From Chara braunii (taxonomy: Eukaryota; Streptophyta; Charophyceae; Charales; Characeae), in assembly GCA_003427395.1 (NCBI GenBank), contig BFEA01000190.1, positions 1,217,602 through 1,253,282 of the forward strand: a DNA stretch of 35,681 nt, read 5' to 3'. Made by a program: the position numbers and the translations under genes. Positions 8,281-17,564 of the stretch are shown in pieces. The notes under the pieces were generated by a model, which did no database searches, had not been told where the DNA came from, and saw only the letters and a list, made by a program, of their open reading frames with translations. Within the stretch, counting starts at the first letter, position 1; each line of letters starts with the position of its first letter.

Positions 8281-8890
8281 ATGTGTGGCCGGGCGGAAGC
8301 ACTGCTGCGCTATTTTTTATTTTTTATTTTTTTTTCGGAAAGCTTGTACTTGCATTATAAATCAAAAGAACGAGGCCGGGGACCTCACAATTCTACCCGG
8401 AGTTATCCTGGCAGCCTCAGCCAGTTTCATTTACGCGCAGAGCTCGCTAACCAACCAAGAGCTCAGAAAGAGTCGCCCCGCTGCTGGAAAACGGGTCCAG
8501 CGTCCCTTCCTCTACCAAGAACTTTCCAGCATTGTCTTGAAGCACAGAGTAAAAAAGGTAATCTATGTGGTTTGCTACTGAAATCATCGCCCAGCTGCTG
8601 GAAACCGGGTCCAGCGTCCCTTCCTCTACCCTTTAGTATCCATGGAAAACATTGTCCGGGCGGAAGCACTGCTGCGCTATTTTTAGCCGGGCGGGTAGGT
8701 GGGTTTGGTGATTTTTTTTTTATTTTTTATTTTTTTGAGAAAATTTTGTCTTTTTAACAATGCCGGGAAGCGGGCCCAGCGTCCCTCACAAAACCTCTCA
8801 ACAGCCCCTGACTTGCTACCTGCGATACGTTTCTACCCTGTGCTGCTGCGCTATTTTCGGCCGGGCGGAAGCACTGCTGCGCTATTGTTG
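8281..8890 (+). repeat. interspersed array of two short modules
   Basis: Module B, CCGGGCGGAAGCACTGCTGC followed by GCTATT, occurs at 8289-8314, 8656-8681 and 8861-8886, plus a partial copy at 8842-8857. Module A, CTGCTGGAAA(A/C)CGGGTCCAG followed by CGTCCCT, occurs at 8481-8516 and 8595-8630, and a shorter form at 8763-8786. T-rich tracts follow module B in the first two copies. The arrangement suggests a repeated composite unit of unknown class. Confidence 0.85.
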
Positions 8891-9023
8891 GATACTCTGT
8901 TGGGCGCTCTATGAAGTAGTCAACCACTCTCCGCACCTGTAGCCATAGCTAGGATAATTGCGTGAGACATTGAATGGTATTCACAGAGACATGAGGCCTT
9001 AGATAGAAAGAGAAGGGCGAGGT

Positions 9024-9051
9024 TGTGTGTGTGAGAGAGAGAGAGAGAGAA
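9024..9051. repeat. (GT)n(GA)n microsatellite
   Basis: GTGTGTGTGT changing into (GA)n. Confidence 0.9.
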
Positions 9052-9211
9052 GCTGCGAGAGCTTGCCAGGCGGCCACAGCCGAGGATCTTGCACGAAGAC
9101 ATTTTTCTGTAATTGCGTTGATTGTCCAAGACTATCTGTGAGTTTTATCTCATGTGTGCTTTGTATATGTACCTCATCTGGCATGAGTGTGCAGTGAAAG
9201 TGCATGCATAC

Positions 9212-9214
<3 letters not shown>

Positions 9215-9291
<77 letters not shown>

Positions 9292-9320
9292 NGTGTGTGT
9301 GTGTGTGTGTGTGTGTGTGT
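9215..9320. repeat. compound (TC)n-N-(GT)n microsatellite
   Basis: A TC tract at 9215-9291, one undetermined base at 9292, and (GT)n at 9293-9320. Translations through it are Ser/Leu or Arg/Glu repeats and are not genes. Confidence 0.98.
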
Positions 9321-9321
9321 G

Positions 9322-9858
9322 ACCCTACAAAAAAGGGCATGACAGTTGCGGGAAGATCAGAAAACCGAAACACAGGATCGAAAAGTAACTTTATGTAAAT
9401 GATAATTAAATCGGTAAAAGCGCTTCATTGTTTTCTTTTTCTGTTTTTCCCGCCCTTACTATGCTCGTTCCGGCATCCACGTAGACATAAAATTGTCTAA
9501 AAACATCTGCTAGAAAAAAGTGTGACAAAAAAGTCCGTCAAACAAAAACCGGTCCAAAAAGGAAATCTGCGCCCCCCTGCCATTCCTCCTCCTGCCTTCG
9601 ATTAACCAACAAGTTCTCTGTGACAACGTGGAAGGGGTGGACGAGCGCGTTCATGCATGATGCAAAGGATCACGACCCACACCCATGCAAACGAACACTA
9701 TACCGCTGTATGCATCCGCCCTGCAATGACGACCGAATCCATCCAGAGAGATGATAGTCTGAATGCATCTGACCTGGCATGATGGCCACGCCATAATCAC
9801 ATTCCATGCTAGGAAAGAGACTTACTTAACCTCAAAGGCTGCAACGCAATGAGTCATA
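9322..9858. other. spacer, nothing recognised
   Basis: Mixed-composition DNA with no supported gene and no obvious repeat. Confidence 0.5.
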
Positions 9859-10005
9859 GCCTGACGGATAAATTTCCGTGTCATATGTTGTTGTTTTTTT
9901 TTCCTTCTTTCCTTTTCGTAATCAGCCCCGGCCTGCTAGAGGAGGTGGTACGAGCTCCCCTCCTCTCACTGGAGGCTGCCTGACGGATAAACTTTCGTGT
10001 CAGAT

Positions 10006-10082
<77 letters not shown>

Positions 10083-10098
10083 CCGGTGTCATATGTTT
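9859..10098. repeat. short direct repeats around a 76-nt poly(T) tract
   Basis: CCTGACGGATAAA followed by (C)TTTCGTGTCA-ATGTT occurs at about 9859-9889 and 9978-10008. A truncated copy, CCGGTGTCATATGTTT, starts at 10083. The poly(T) tract 10007-10082 lies between copies two and three. This could be a poly(A)-tailed insertion on the minus strand flanked by a duplicated target, or a T-run expanded within a tandem repeat. Confidence 0.75.
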
Positions 10099-10630
10099 AA
10101 TCATGGTTGGATGCCAAAATTGCCAGATGATCATCAAATAGACAAAAGCAAAATAAAATTCACCGCAAGAGTAGCAAAACATGGATAATATATGCGCTGC
10201 ATTTGCAGATAACGATGAGAAGAGATCCACTGCAAAACTAGTTATAAATTCTTATTTTATTTTATTTTATTTTTTGATGGGGGGATACAGGTACCGAAGG
10301 ATGACAACTTCTGACGCGGGATTAAGGAGGGGGAGGGGGGGGGAAGAGGGGGGGTGACGGATAGATTCTGCGCTTTATTTTCCTGCAATTTTTTCTGCAA
10401 TGGAGCCCCTAACATTACCCAGAAAAACAGTATATTAACCTTATGGTTTTTTTTAGCCTTAGTTCATTGGGCGGGTTGGTGGAGGGGTCCCAGTGAGCCC
10501 TCCTCAATCTGCGGTCAACGATTCTCGAACGGTGGATTCCATCCGACATGCAGACAAGTACTTCTATATAATTTAAATTTATTTTCAAATCAAACGGTAA
10601 ATATCTAGAAAATGTCTCCGTCGTCCCCTG
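10099..10630. other. spacer with (ATTTT)n and G-rich run
   Basis: (ATTTT)n lies at about 10252-10275 and a G-rich patch with several G runs at 10326-10355 (G-quadruplex potential). No gene is supported. Confidence 0.5.
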
Positions 10631-10944
10631 GCCTCACACTACGCAAAGGGCCAACGAAATATTGCCCCTTGGGGCACGCTCACACTACCGACTTTATCAT
10701 GAATCTGGCCGCAACTGCGGTCCGATGCATCTCGGAAAGTCCTAGTGTGAATATCCCTTCACATCTGACGGCTGGAGATGGTTATTCTCGGAACCGCAAG
10801 AACCATAGCCTCACACTACGCAAAGGGCCAACGAAATATTGCCCCTTGGGGCACGCTCACACTACCGACTTTATCATGAATCTGGCCGCAACTGCGGTCA
10901 GATGCATCTCGGAAAGTCCTAGTGTGAATATCCCTTCACATCTG
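10631..10944. repeat. 177-bp-period tandem repeat, nearly identical copies
   Basis: The 137 bp from 10631-10767 recur at 10808-10944 with one difference (GGTCCGATG versus GGTCAGATG); 40 bp separate them. Each copy contains TCACACTA near its start and TAGTGTGA near its end, a further internal TCACACTA, and small stems TGCCCC-TT-GGGGCA and CCGCA-AC-TGCGG. The 177-bp period is a multiple of three, so a plus-strand frame stays open across both copies (10612-10947); I take that as incidental. The inverted ends suggest a MITE-like unit duplicated recently. Confidence 0.9.
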
Positions 10945-10977
10945 TAAATTGACATTTCATGCAAGGATTTATTTCAG

Positions 10978-11153
10978 AGATTGATGGATAGATCAATTCA
11001 TCAATTGGTCGATGGATAAATCGACCGATCGATGATGCATCGATGATGGATCGATGGATCAATGGATCGATAGATCAATCGATGCACAACTGATGGATGG
11101 ACGATGGATCGATGATCGATGACTGCTGGACTAATGATGGATCAATGAACTCA
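10978..11153. repeat. degenerate GATC/ATCGAT-rich simple repeat
   Basis: A run of overlapping GATGGAT, ATCGATGG and GATCGAT words, very dense in GATC and in the palindrome ATCGAT. It looks like a diverged (GATN)n tetranucleotide array. Confidence 0.85.
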
Positions 11154-11477
11154 GTGCCAGACACATCAGAGGATTAGACACTCGACGGAAAATTAAAAAG
11201 GTGATAGGTCGACACCTGTACATTGGAATCGACAGACGTAACTTAATGAGCCCTGACAAGTAAATGTCGCTACACATGACGTACAGTCGAATCGATGGCT
11301 GGGATCGTATGGAGCATGGATGCATGTGATCGTATGGACGCTTGATCCAAAGATCGGAATGTGGATGGCGAAATCGGGGGCAATATACCCTGTCAAGGTC
11401 GCGCTGAAACAGATTCTGCTCGACAGTTCTTTGCGTTTCACGAACCTATCCGTCGATCATCTTAACAACCACCACTC
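11154..11477. other. spacer before assembly gap
   Basis: No gene or repeat is recognised; some residual GATC words carry over from the array upstream. Confidence 0.5.
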
Positions 11478-12196
11478 TCTCTCTCTCTCTCTCNNNNNNN
11501 NNNNNNNNNNNNNNNNNNNNNNNNNNNNNNNNNNNNNNNNNNNNNNNNNNNNNNNNNNNNNNNNNNNNNNNNNNNNNNNNNNNNNNNNNNNNNNNNNNNN
11601 NNNNNNNNNNNNNNNNNNNNNNNNNNNNNNNNNNNNNNNNNNNNNNNNNNNNNNNNNNNNNNNNNNNNNNNNNNNNNNNNNNNNNNNNNNNNNNNNNNNN
11701 NNNNNNNNNNNNNNNNNNNNNNNNNNNNNNNNNNNNNNNNNNNNNNNNNNNNNNNNNNNNNNNNNNNNNNNNNNNNNNNNNNNNNNNNNNNNNNNNNNNN
11801 NNNNNNNNNNNNNNNNNNNNNNNNNNNNNNNNNNNNNNNNNNNNNNNNNNNNNNNNNNNNNNNNNNNNNNNNNNNNNNNNNNNNNNNNNNNNNNNNNNNN
11901 NNNNNNNNNNNNNNNNNNNNNNNNNNNNNNNNNNNNNNNNNNNNNNNNNNNNNNNNNNNNNNNNNNNNNNNNNNNNNNNNNNNNNNNNNNNNNNNNNNNN
12001 NNNNNNNNNNNNNNNNNNNNNNNNNNNNNNNNNNNNNNNNNNNNNNNNNNNNNNNNNNNNNNNNNNNNNNNNNNNNNNNNNNNNNNNNNNNNNNNNNNNN
12101 NNNNNNNNNNNNNNNNNNNNNNNNNNNNNNNNNNNNNNNNNNNNNNNNNNNNNNCACACACACACACACACACACACAAATCTCTCTCTCTCTCGG
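11478..12196. other. assembly gap within a compound microsatellite
   Basis: (CT)n to 11493, then 661 N (11494-12154), then (CA)n at 12155-12178 and (TC)n to about 12194. Any long protein predicted across the N run is an artefact. Confidence 0.99.
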
Positions 12197-12593
12197 TCGA
12201 GCCCGCCTACCTCCCTCTCCCCTGTCACTATCGTCCATTCCATCCTTGGTCTCTTTTACCCTTCCAGCTCCTCTCACCTCTCATCTTGCTGCGCCCCTCT
12301 CCTTCCGGTTTCTATCCGAGTTCCATAACCCTCTCTCCAACCCACGAGCTTATCGCCATTTCTTCTTCCATTCTCACTCCTGGCCTCTTTCTCCCTCCAT
12401 GGATTTCGTTTTCCTCCGTCTGGTTTGCTCCCTACCTCTCTGAACGCATCGCCCTCTCAATTCGGCAATCCTACATCCCTTCTAGCTATACGGTATTAAA
12501 TGTCGGCTGCCCATCTTTACTCTAAGACTTCCTCGAATGATCTGACCACTCTCTCCTCCAGATTCACTCGAGAAAATCCTTGTCTGTGTATAA
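12197..12593. other. pyrimidine-rich spacer
   Basis: C/T-rich DNA giving Leu/Ser/Pro/Phe-rich open frames with no motif. No gene is supported. Confidence 0.5.
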
Positions 12594-12704
12594 CCCCATC
12601 TTTATCTTCGTTTTGTGCCCCTATTACCCCCGTAAATGTTCCTTTTCTCCCCATCTTTATCTTCGTTTTGTGCCCCTATTATCCACGTCAAATGTTCCTT
12701 TTCT
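12594..12704. repeat. 55-bp tandem duplication
   Basis: Two copies (12594-12648 and 12649-12704) of CCCCATCTTTATCTTCGTTT and onward, ending TGTTCCTTTTCT, with a few substitutions. Confidence 0.9.
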
Positions 12705-12924
12705 CCTCAAAGATGCTCTGCTTCTCGGACGATCAGCTCGACAATACTCGTCACACACAAGATAATGTATCGCACGATAATTTTGAGCCCGATAGGTACC
12801 ACCACTTATTAGTCTCCACTCCCTAATCATTCCTGTAGTTCTTAGCAAGAAGCTTCCTTGATGCTTCATCAATTGTTCGACGACTTTTCATCTGACTTTT
12901 TCTTGAACCTCTTATAGCTGTTGG

Positions 12925-13080
12925 ACTCTTACCGACCCGTATACTATTATTTATTCATTTATTATTTAATCTGATTTATCAGTTTGTCAGACAAAAGCCA
13001 TTGGATTCATACCGACTTTAATTTAATCTCTTATTTGATCTGATTTATAATTGAATTTTTTAGATTCACAAATTTTTGAA
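12925..13080. repeat. diverged AT-rich duplication, ~80 bp
   Basis: TTGGACTCTTACCGAC (about 12931) and TTGGATTCATACCGAC (about 13003) each precede ATTTAAT/TATTT-rich sequence with TCTGATTTAT, suggesting an old tandem duplication. Confidence 0.6.
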
Positions 13081-13581
13081 ATCCCCCTTTTCACTCCTCT
13101 TTTTTGGGGACTAGGACCGATAATAATGTATAGCATCCATCAGGATTTGAGATCGTGATCTGTTTATCAACAACTACATGTGTGTCGCACTCATACACAA
13201 GGCAACCTTGGTGCTTTTCTCGGACTCTTGACTCTCACTCCGCACTTTGCCCATAAATGTATCATCCGCTCAGTGGCTGTAAATATCAGACACCCACTAG
13301 CGTATTATCTTTTTTCTCTTCGCATCTTTTTTTTTAATCTTTTTTTTGACATTTTATTTCCATCTCTTTTTCTTACTCCAGTTGTTTTTAACTTCATCAG
13401 TGCGATTTGATTCTTCAGTTCCTCCTCAATTCTTCCCTTCACTATTCGGACGATTCTTCGTGGACACTGCTATCGTTTTTCTTCTTCCTTAGCTATGATT
13501 TTTTTTTTTGTTCCTTCGTCGCCTCGCCCTTCTAGACTCGTCAACGAGCTCTCTTTCCTTCACAGCCTGAAGGAACAACTC
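13081..13581. other. T-rich spacer
   Basis: T-rich runs and Phe/Leu-rich frames only. No gene is supported. Confidence 0.5.
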
Positions 13582-13855
13582 CCTACTGTAAGACAATCAT
13601 GCGACACGATCTTACAGTAATTATCAATCCATCAACTATGCCCGTCCAGCACATTGCTACCCACGCCCGCACATTAGCCTGACGACAATTAACGAAGAAG
13701 ACCCTCAAATAAGCTCTATCTCTTTCCTTAACTGTACTGTAAAACAACCATGTGACACGAGCTTGCAGTAATCATCGATCCATCAACTACAGCCGCCCAG
13801 CACATTGCTACCCACGCCCACGCATTAGCCTGATGACAATTAACGAAGAAGACCG
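13582..13855. repeat. ~150-bp tandem duplication
   Basis: The block from ACTGTA(A)-ACAA-CATG-GACACGA to AATTAACGAAGAAGACC occurs at about 13585-13704 and 13736-13854, with perhaps 85-90% identity. The second copy runs directly into the next, CT-containing repeat. Confidence 0.85.
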
Positions 13856-13901
13856 ACGGCTAGTTCACTACATTCCTCTCCTCACGAAAAAAGAGCCCAC
13901 A

Positions 13902-13974
<73 letters not shown>

Positions 13975-14160
13975 GACGAACAAGCACGATCTGTGAAGTA
14001 AGCAGCGCACACGAAGAACAGCCTGCGAATCGGGAAAGACAGGAAATTAGGCACAATATAACTAAGCCCGTCGGGCACTACGGGAGAAAGCATGGACGCG
14101 TTAACGAAGAAGACCGACGGCTAGTTCACTACATTCCTCTCCTAACGAAAAAAAGAGCCC

Positions 14161-14258
<98 letters not shown>

Positions 14259-14390
14259 GACGAACAAGCACGATCTGTGAAGTAAGCAGCGCACACGAAG
14301 AACAGCCTGCGAATCGGGAAAGACAGGAAATTAGTCACAATATAACTAAGCCCGTCGGGCACTACGGGAGAAAGAATGGACGCGTTAACC
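13840..14390. repeat. tandem repeat with an embedded (CT)n of different length in each unit
   Basis: Units start TTAACGAAGAAGACCGACGG at 13840 and 14101; a third start (TTAACC) is seen at 14385. Each unit carries about 190 bp of unique sequence, almost identical between copies, interrupted by a CT tract (13904-13972 and 14165-14254). The following block, CCAGACGAACAAGCACGATC and onward, ends near GGACGCG. The CT tract is therefore part of the duplicated unit and has since changed length. Confidence 0.93.
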
Positions 14391-14869
14391 GCAACAAGGT
14401 TGCAAACGGACGTCAAACGCAAGATCGGAAATTTCAGTAAGGTCGCCGGCCTCTAACAAGATCGACAGATGAGATACTTCCTGACCAGGCTCGTGACTAG
14501 CCGCAGCTGATACACGCAACAGGCAGGACCACCCTACACCACCACACGCACTTCCACTGCGGAATGACCGCTGAATTTTAAAGACTTCAAAATTTTTAAA
14601 AAAATGGCACGAGAAAACAGGACAATTACACCAACGCATGTCTTCTCCAAAATTGAACCTAACGGGACCAATTCGCCGCTTTGCCGATCACCAACGCCCC
14701 GGAATGTCCAATTTCACCAACGCTGAGGAGCAATGACATCGAAAGCAAGAGCGCAAAAGAGAGAGCGAGAGAGAGAGCGAGAGAGTAGGGGTATGATGGA
14801 CAGGACATACACAGAAAACAAGCAACTGCGAAACCCAACATCTCTCTTGTAATGCATACTTCGTTCTTT
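14391..14869. other. spacer, nothing recognised
   Basis: Mixed-composition DNA with a small interrupted GA repeat at 14758-14786. No gene is supported. Confidence 0.5.
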
Positions 14870-14955
14870 GAGAGAGAGAGAGAGAGAGAGAGTAGGGGTA
14901 AGTCGCGTCCAGAAGACAGGAACCTGGGGAAAAAAAACGAGAGACACCGAGAGGG

Positions 14956-14996
<41 letters not shown>
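14870..14996. repeat. two (GA)n microsatellites
   Basis: (GA)n at 14870-14892 and 14961-14996, separated by mixed sequence. The word GAGTAGGGGTA after the first tract also occurs near 14784, hinting at an older duplication. Confidence 0.9.
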
Positions 14997-14998
<2 letters not shown>

Positions 14999-15127
14999 CA
15001 AAGAGTAGAGGCGCAACACGCCCGCCAGATTCATTCACTATTTTACTGGTTGGTATCGACGTGCAATCAAACAATGGTTCACCACAAGATGCGAACAAAC
15101 TCATCGCAGGATCACAGAACACTAAAG

Positions 15128-15292
15128 TGAAGAAAAGGGGAGCAAGCGGAGGAAAAGGAAGAAGAAGAGGACACCGAACAACAAGGAGCGGGAAAGTGAA
15201 TGAGGAATAGAGTAGAATGAGGAGTAGGAGGAAGAGCAGAACGAGGAGGAGAAGGAACAGGAGGAGAAAGACGACGAAAAGTAGGAGGAGCA
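15128..15292. repeat. A/G-rich tract
   Basis: Largely purine on the plus strand (AGGAGGA/GAAGAAG words). Minus-strand Leu/Phe/Ser-rich frames here are low-complexity translations. Confidence 0.7.
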
Positions 15293-15457
15293 AGAGGTGC
15301 GTGATCAGTAGGTAAGACTAGCATGCAGCTCGCAGACTAAAAATTGAAAGAGAGGAGGAGGATACTCACCGAGGTCAGAAAGGAAGACGAAATGGCGCCA
15401 ACTGCATTCGCCACGCAGAACAATCCCCATATCCACCACGCTGTAGCGACTCTCCTC

Positions 15458-15461
<4 letters not shown>

Positions 15462-15541
<80 letters not shown>
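15462..15541. repeat. (TC)n microsatellite
   Basis: An uninterrupted TC tract of about 80 nt. Confidence 0.97.
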
Positions 15542-15544
<3 letters not shown>

Positions 15545-15564
15545 CACCCACACGCACACACTCA

Positions 15565-15593
15565 CGCGCGCGCGCGCGGAAGCGCGCGCGCGC
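15565..15593. repeat. (CG)n inverted repeat with a GGAA loop
   Basis: GCGCGCGCGCGC (15566-15577), then GGAA (15578-15581), then GCGCGCGCGCGC (15582-15593): a perfect 12-bp GC-only stem around a tetraloop of GNRA type. Alternating CG is also the classic Z-DNA-prone sequence. Confidence 0.95.
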
Positions 15594-15948
15594 TGTGGAA
15601 ACTCTGGTTCTTGCTCTCGTGATCGCTCACTGCTGGCCCTCTTGATTCCCTACAGGGGTACACGCGGGACCATCGGACATCCCTGGGTCATTTCCTTTGG
15701 CCAGTGAGAGCGCAATAGCCGACGGGACACCGATTCACAGAAACTTGCGGAGCTGATTGATCACCTCCCGCATCTTTCGGCAGATTGCTTGAGCTCCAAT
15801 TTGATATCCCTGGGTGCTTCTCAGCCTAATGCAGTATACCTTGAGCGATCGAGTTCAACGCAACCACTCCCCTGACGATCGACCCCCTTTACTGTCATCT
15901 CCTCGCCGCTGAATTGCCACCTTTCCCAACCTTTGAGGTCTAAACAGG

Positions 15949-15950
<2 letters not shown>
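15594..15950. other. spacer, nothing recognised
   Basis: Mixed-composition DNA without supported features. Confidence 0.5.
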
Positions 15951-16000
<50 letters not shown>

Positions 16001-16001
16001 N

Positions 16002-16083
<82 letters not shown>
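15951..16083. repeat. (TC)n microsatellite with one N
   Basis: About 133 nt of TC with an undetermined base at 16001. Confidence 0.97.
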
Positions 16084-16086
<3 letters not shown>

Positions 16087-16142
16087 CGCCCATCCGCACG
16101 CGATCAAGCCGGTCCCAAAGGCGCGACCCTTCTAAGACGAAG

Positions 16143-16262
16143 GGCCTCGCTGCACTACTCTCGAAATGTGCAAAACGAGAGTGAATCTAACGCTAGCATA
16201 TGGAAAGATATACGGCCATGATTTTTGTCTTTTGTGCATTTCAAGAGTAGTGCAGCGACGCC
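16143..16262. mobile_element. foldback/MITE-like element, copy 1 (120 bp)
   Basis: The left end GGCCTCGCTGCACTACTCT (16143 onward) is matched by AGAGTAGTGCAGCGACGCC ending at 16262, with one mismatch. The terminal inverted repeats extend to nearly 30 bp (GAAATG-GCA). CGAAG lies immediately on both sides (16138-16142 and 16263-16267), a plausible 5-bp target-site duplication. There is no coding capacity, so it would be non-autonomous. The superfamily is not assigned. Confidence 0.8.
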
Positions 16263-16267
16263 CGAAG

Positions 16268-16919
16268 AGCGTAGCCTTGCGCAAAGAACCAGACAGACGT
16301 GGGAAGTAAGCGCAGGATACGAGGCGCTACTACAGAGCATCTCCGCACCCAGAACAGCAAGAGACCGATATCGTCTTCCTATCACATGGATAAGAGCACC
16401 ATGTCTGTTGACGATGCCCATATATATGCACACATCACGGATTACGCTTGACGGGGAAACGTGCCCGCGGTCGGTTTGTCTTCTCTAGCACAACAAGCGA
16501 GCGACAAAACCTTGTCTTGGAAGTGTCTTGTCCTCTTCGGCTTCCACGATGGTGGACGGTTTGTGTCGAGTGCGGTTTCTTTTTTTCCTCTGCGCAAGCT
16601 CCTCTCTTTCGATACCCCGCTCCCGCCAGGTCAGTCCCCGCTCGGACGCATTCCCCGCTCCCGCTAGATCGGACGCACTGAAAATGAAAATCGAATTGAT
16701 CTGCTGTATCATCGCTTGAATGCACTGGCGCCAGGCGCACATGAAACGGAAGAGTCGAACTGTTTTGAGAGCCAGCGCCGAAGCTGCCGCAGCGCTCAAC
16801 GGCCGCCGTGCGGACAACAAAGGGCCCCGCCGTCCCTCACTGAAGGCGGATCTCAACGAATCTCCAGGAAATCCCAAGCGACAGGACCTCTTAGGGCCTC
16901 ACGGCACCACTCAGCTACG
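16268..16919. other. spacer between the two foldback copies
   Basis: GC-richer DNA with short overlapping frames on both strands and a small duplication around 16617-16678 (CCCCGCTCCCGC twice). No gene is supported. Confidence 0.4.
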
Positions 16920-17077
16920 GGCCTCGCTCCACTGCTCTCGACATGTGCAAAACGAGCGTGAATATTCCGGTAGAACATGGAATTATACACCGCCATGATT
17001 TATGTCTTGGTAGAACGTGGAATATACACCCGCCATATTTTTGTCTTTTTCACATTTAGGGAGTGTGCGGCGAGGCC
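16920..17077. mobile_element. foldback/MITE-like element, copy 2 (158 bp)
   Basis: GGCCTCGCTCCACTGCTCTC at the left and GGGAGTGTGCGGCGAGGCC at the right are diverged terminal inverted repeats. The inner sequence AATGTGCAAAACGAG-GTGAAT and GCCATGATTT-TGTCTT is shared with copy 1. A ~43-bp internal block (GGTAGAACATGGAATTATAC versus GGTAGAACGTGGAATATACA) is tandemly duplicated, which explains the extra length. Flanking 5-mers (CTACG and CTTAG) are only partly alike. Confidence 0.75.
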
Positions 17078-17234
17078 CTTAGCGATTCGTTTACAGAACC
17101 AAGGGCACGGTCCCACCGACAGGGATTTTTTGTTCCTGGCGGTTGATACTCGTAATCGATGGTCCCGAACGAAGTATAGCGGGAACTTGGGCGTTGCGTC
17201 TCGGTTTCGGACCCATAGCACCTGTATTGTCAGT

Positions 17235-17257
17235 CGTCAAGATATGTGATCTTGACG
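17235..17257. repeat. short perfect hairpin
   Basis: CGTCAAGAT (17235-17243), five-base loop, ATCTTGACG (17249-17257). A 14-bp palindrome CTCAAAATTTTGAG follows at 17305-17318. Function unknown. Confidence 0.85.
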
Positions 17258-17564
17258 GATGATAGCAGACTGGCTCAAAGCATACTCACACGGGGACCAA
17301 AAGTCTCAAAATTTTGAGGCATTTGGGTAGCCCTACTTGGGACTTCAGGTCCTCCTGTGGTCACAAGGGAGAAAGGACTCGCTGGCGCTTAGCGCTAACC
17401 TGCGCTATTGGTGGTAGTGGTGATTCGCCATCGCTACCCTTGGTCATCTTGGTGTCCGCCTGGTCGTCTCGCCCAGGTGATGGTGGATTTCCCACAGCGC
17501 ACATCAGGGGACGGTACGTCGATGTGAGGTGCCTATCTTTTGGATCTGACGGTGCGTTCACGAA

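Noticed and set aside
10612-10947. 111-residue protein with an internal repeat
   Set aside because: The frame stays open because the 177-bp tandem period is a multiple of three; the sequence has MITE-like features and the frame has no recognisable domain.
11320-12525. Very long open frames across 11.3-12.5 kb on both strands
   Set aside because: They run through 661 N bases and flanking CT/CA microsatellites; the open length is an artefact of undetermined codons.
13752-14285. 177-residue frame with Ser/Leu repeats
   Set aside because: Spans two (CT)n tracts inside a tandem duplication; the frame is a by-product of the repeat.
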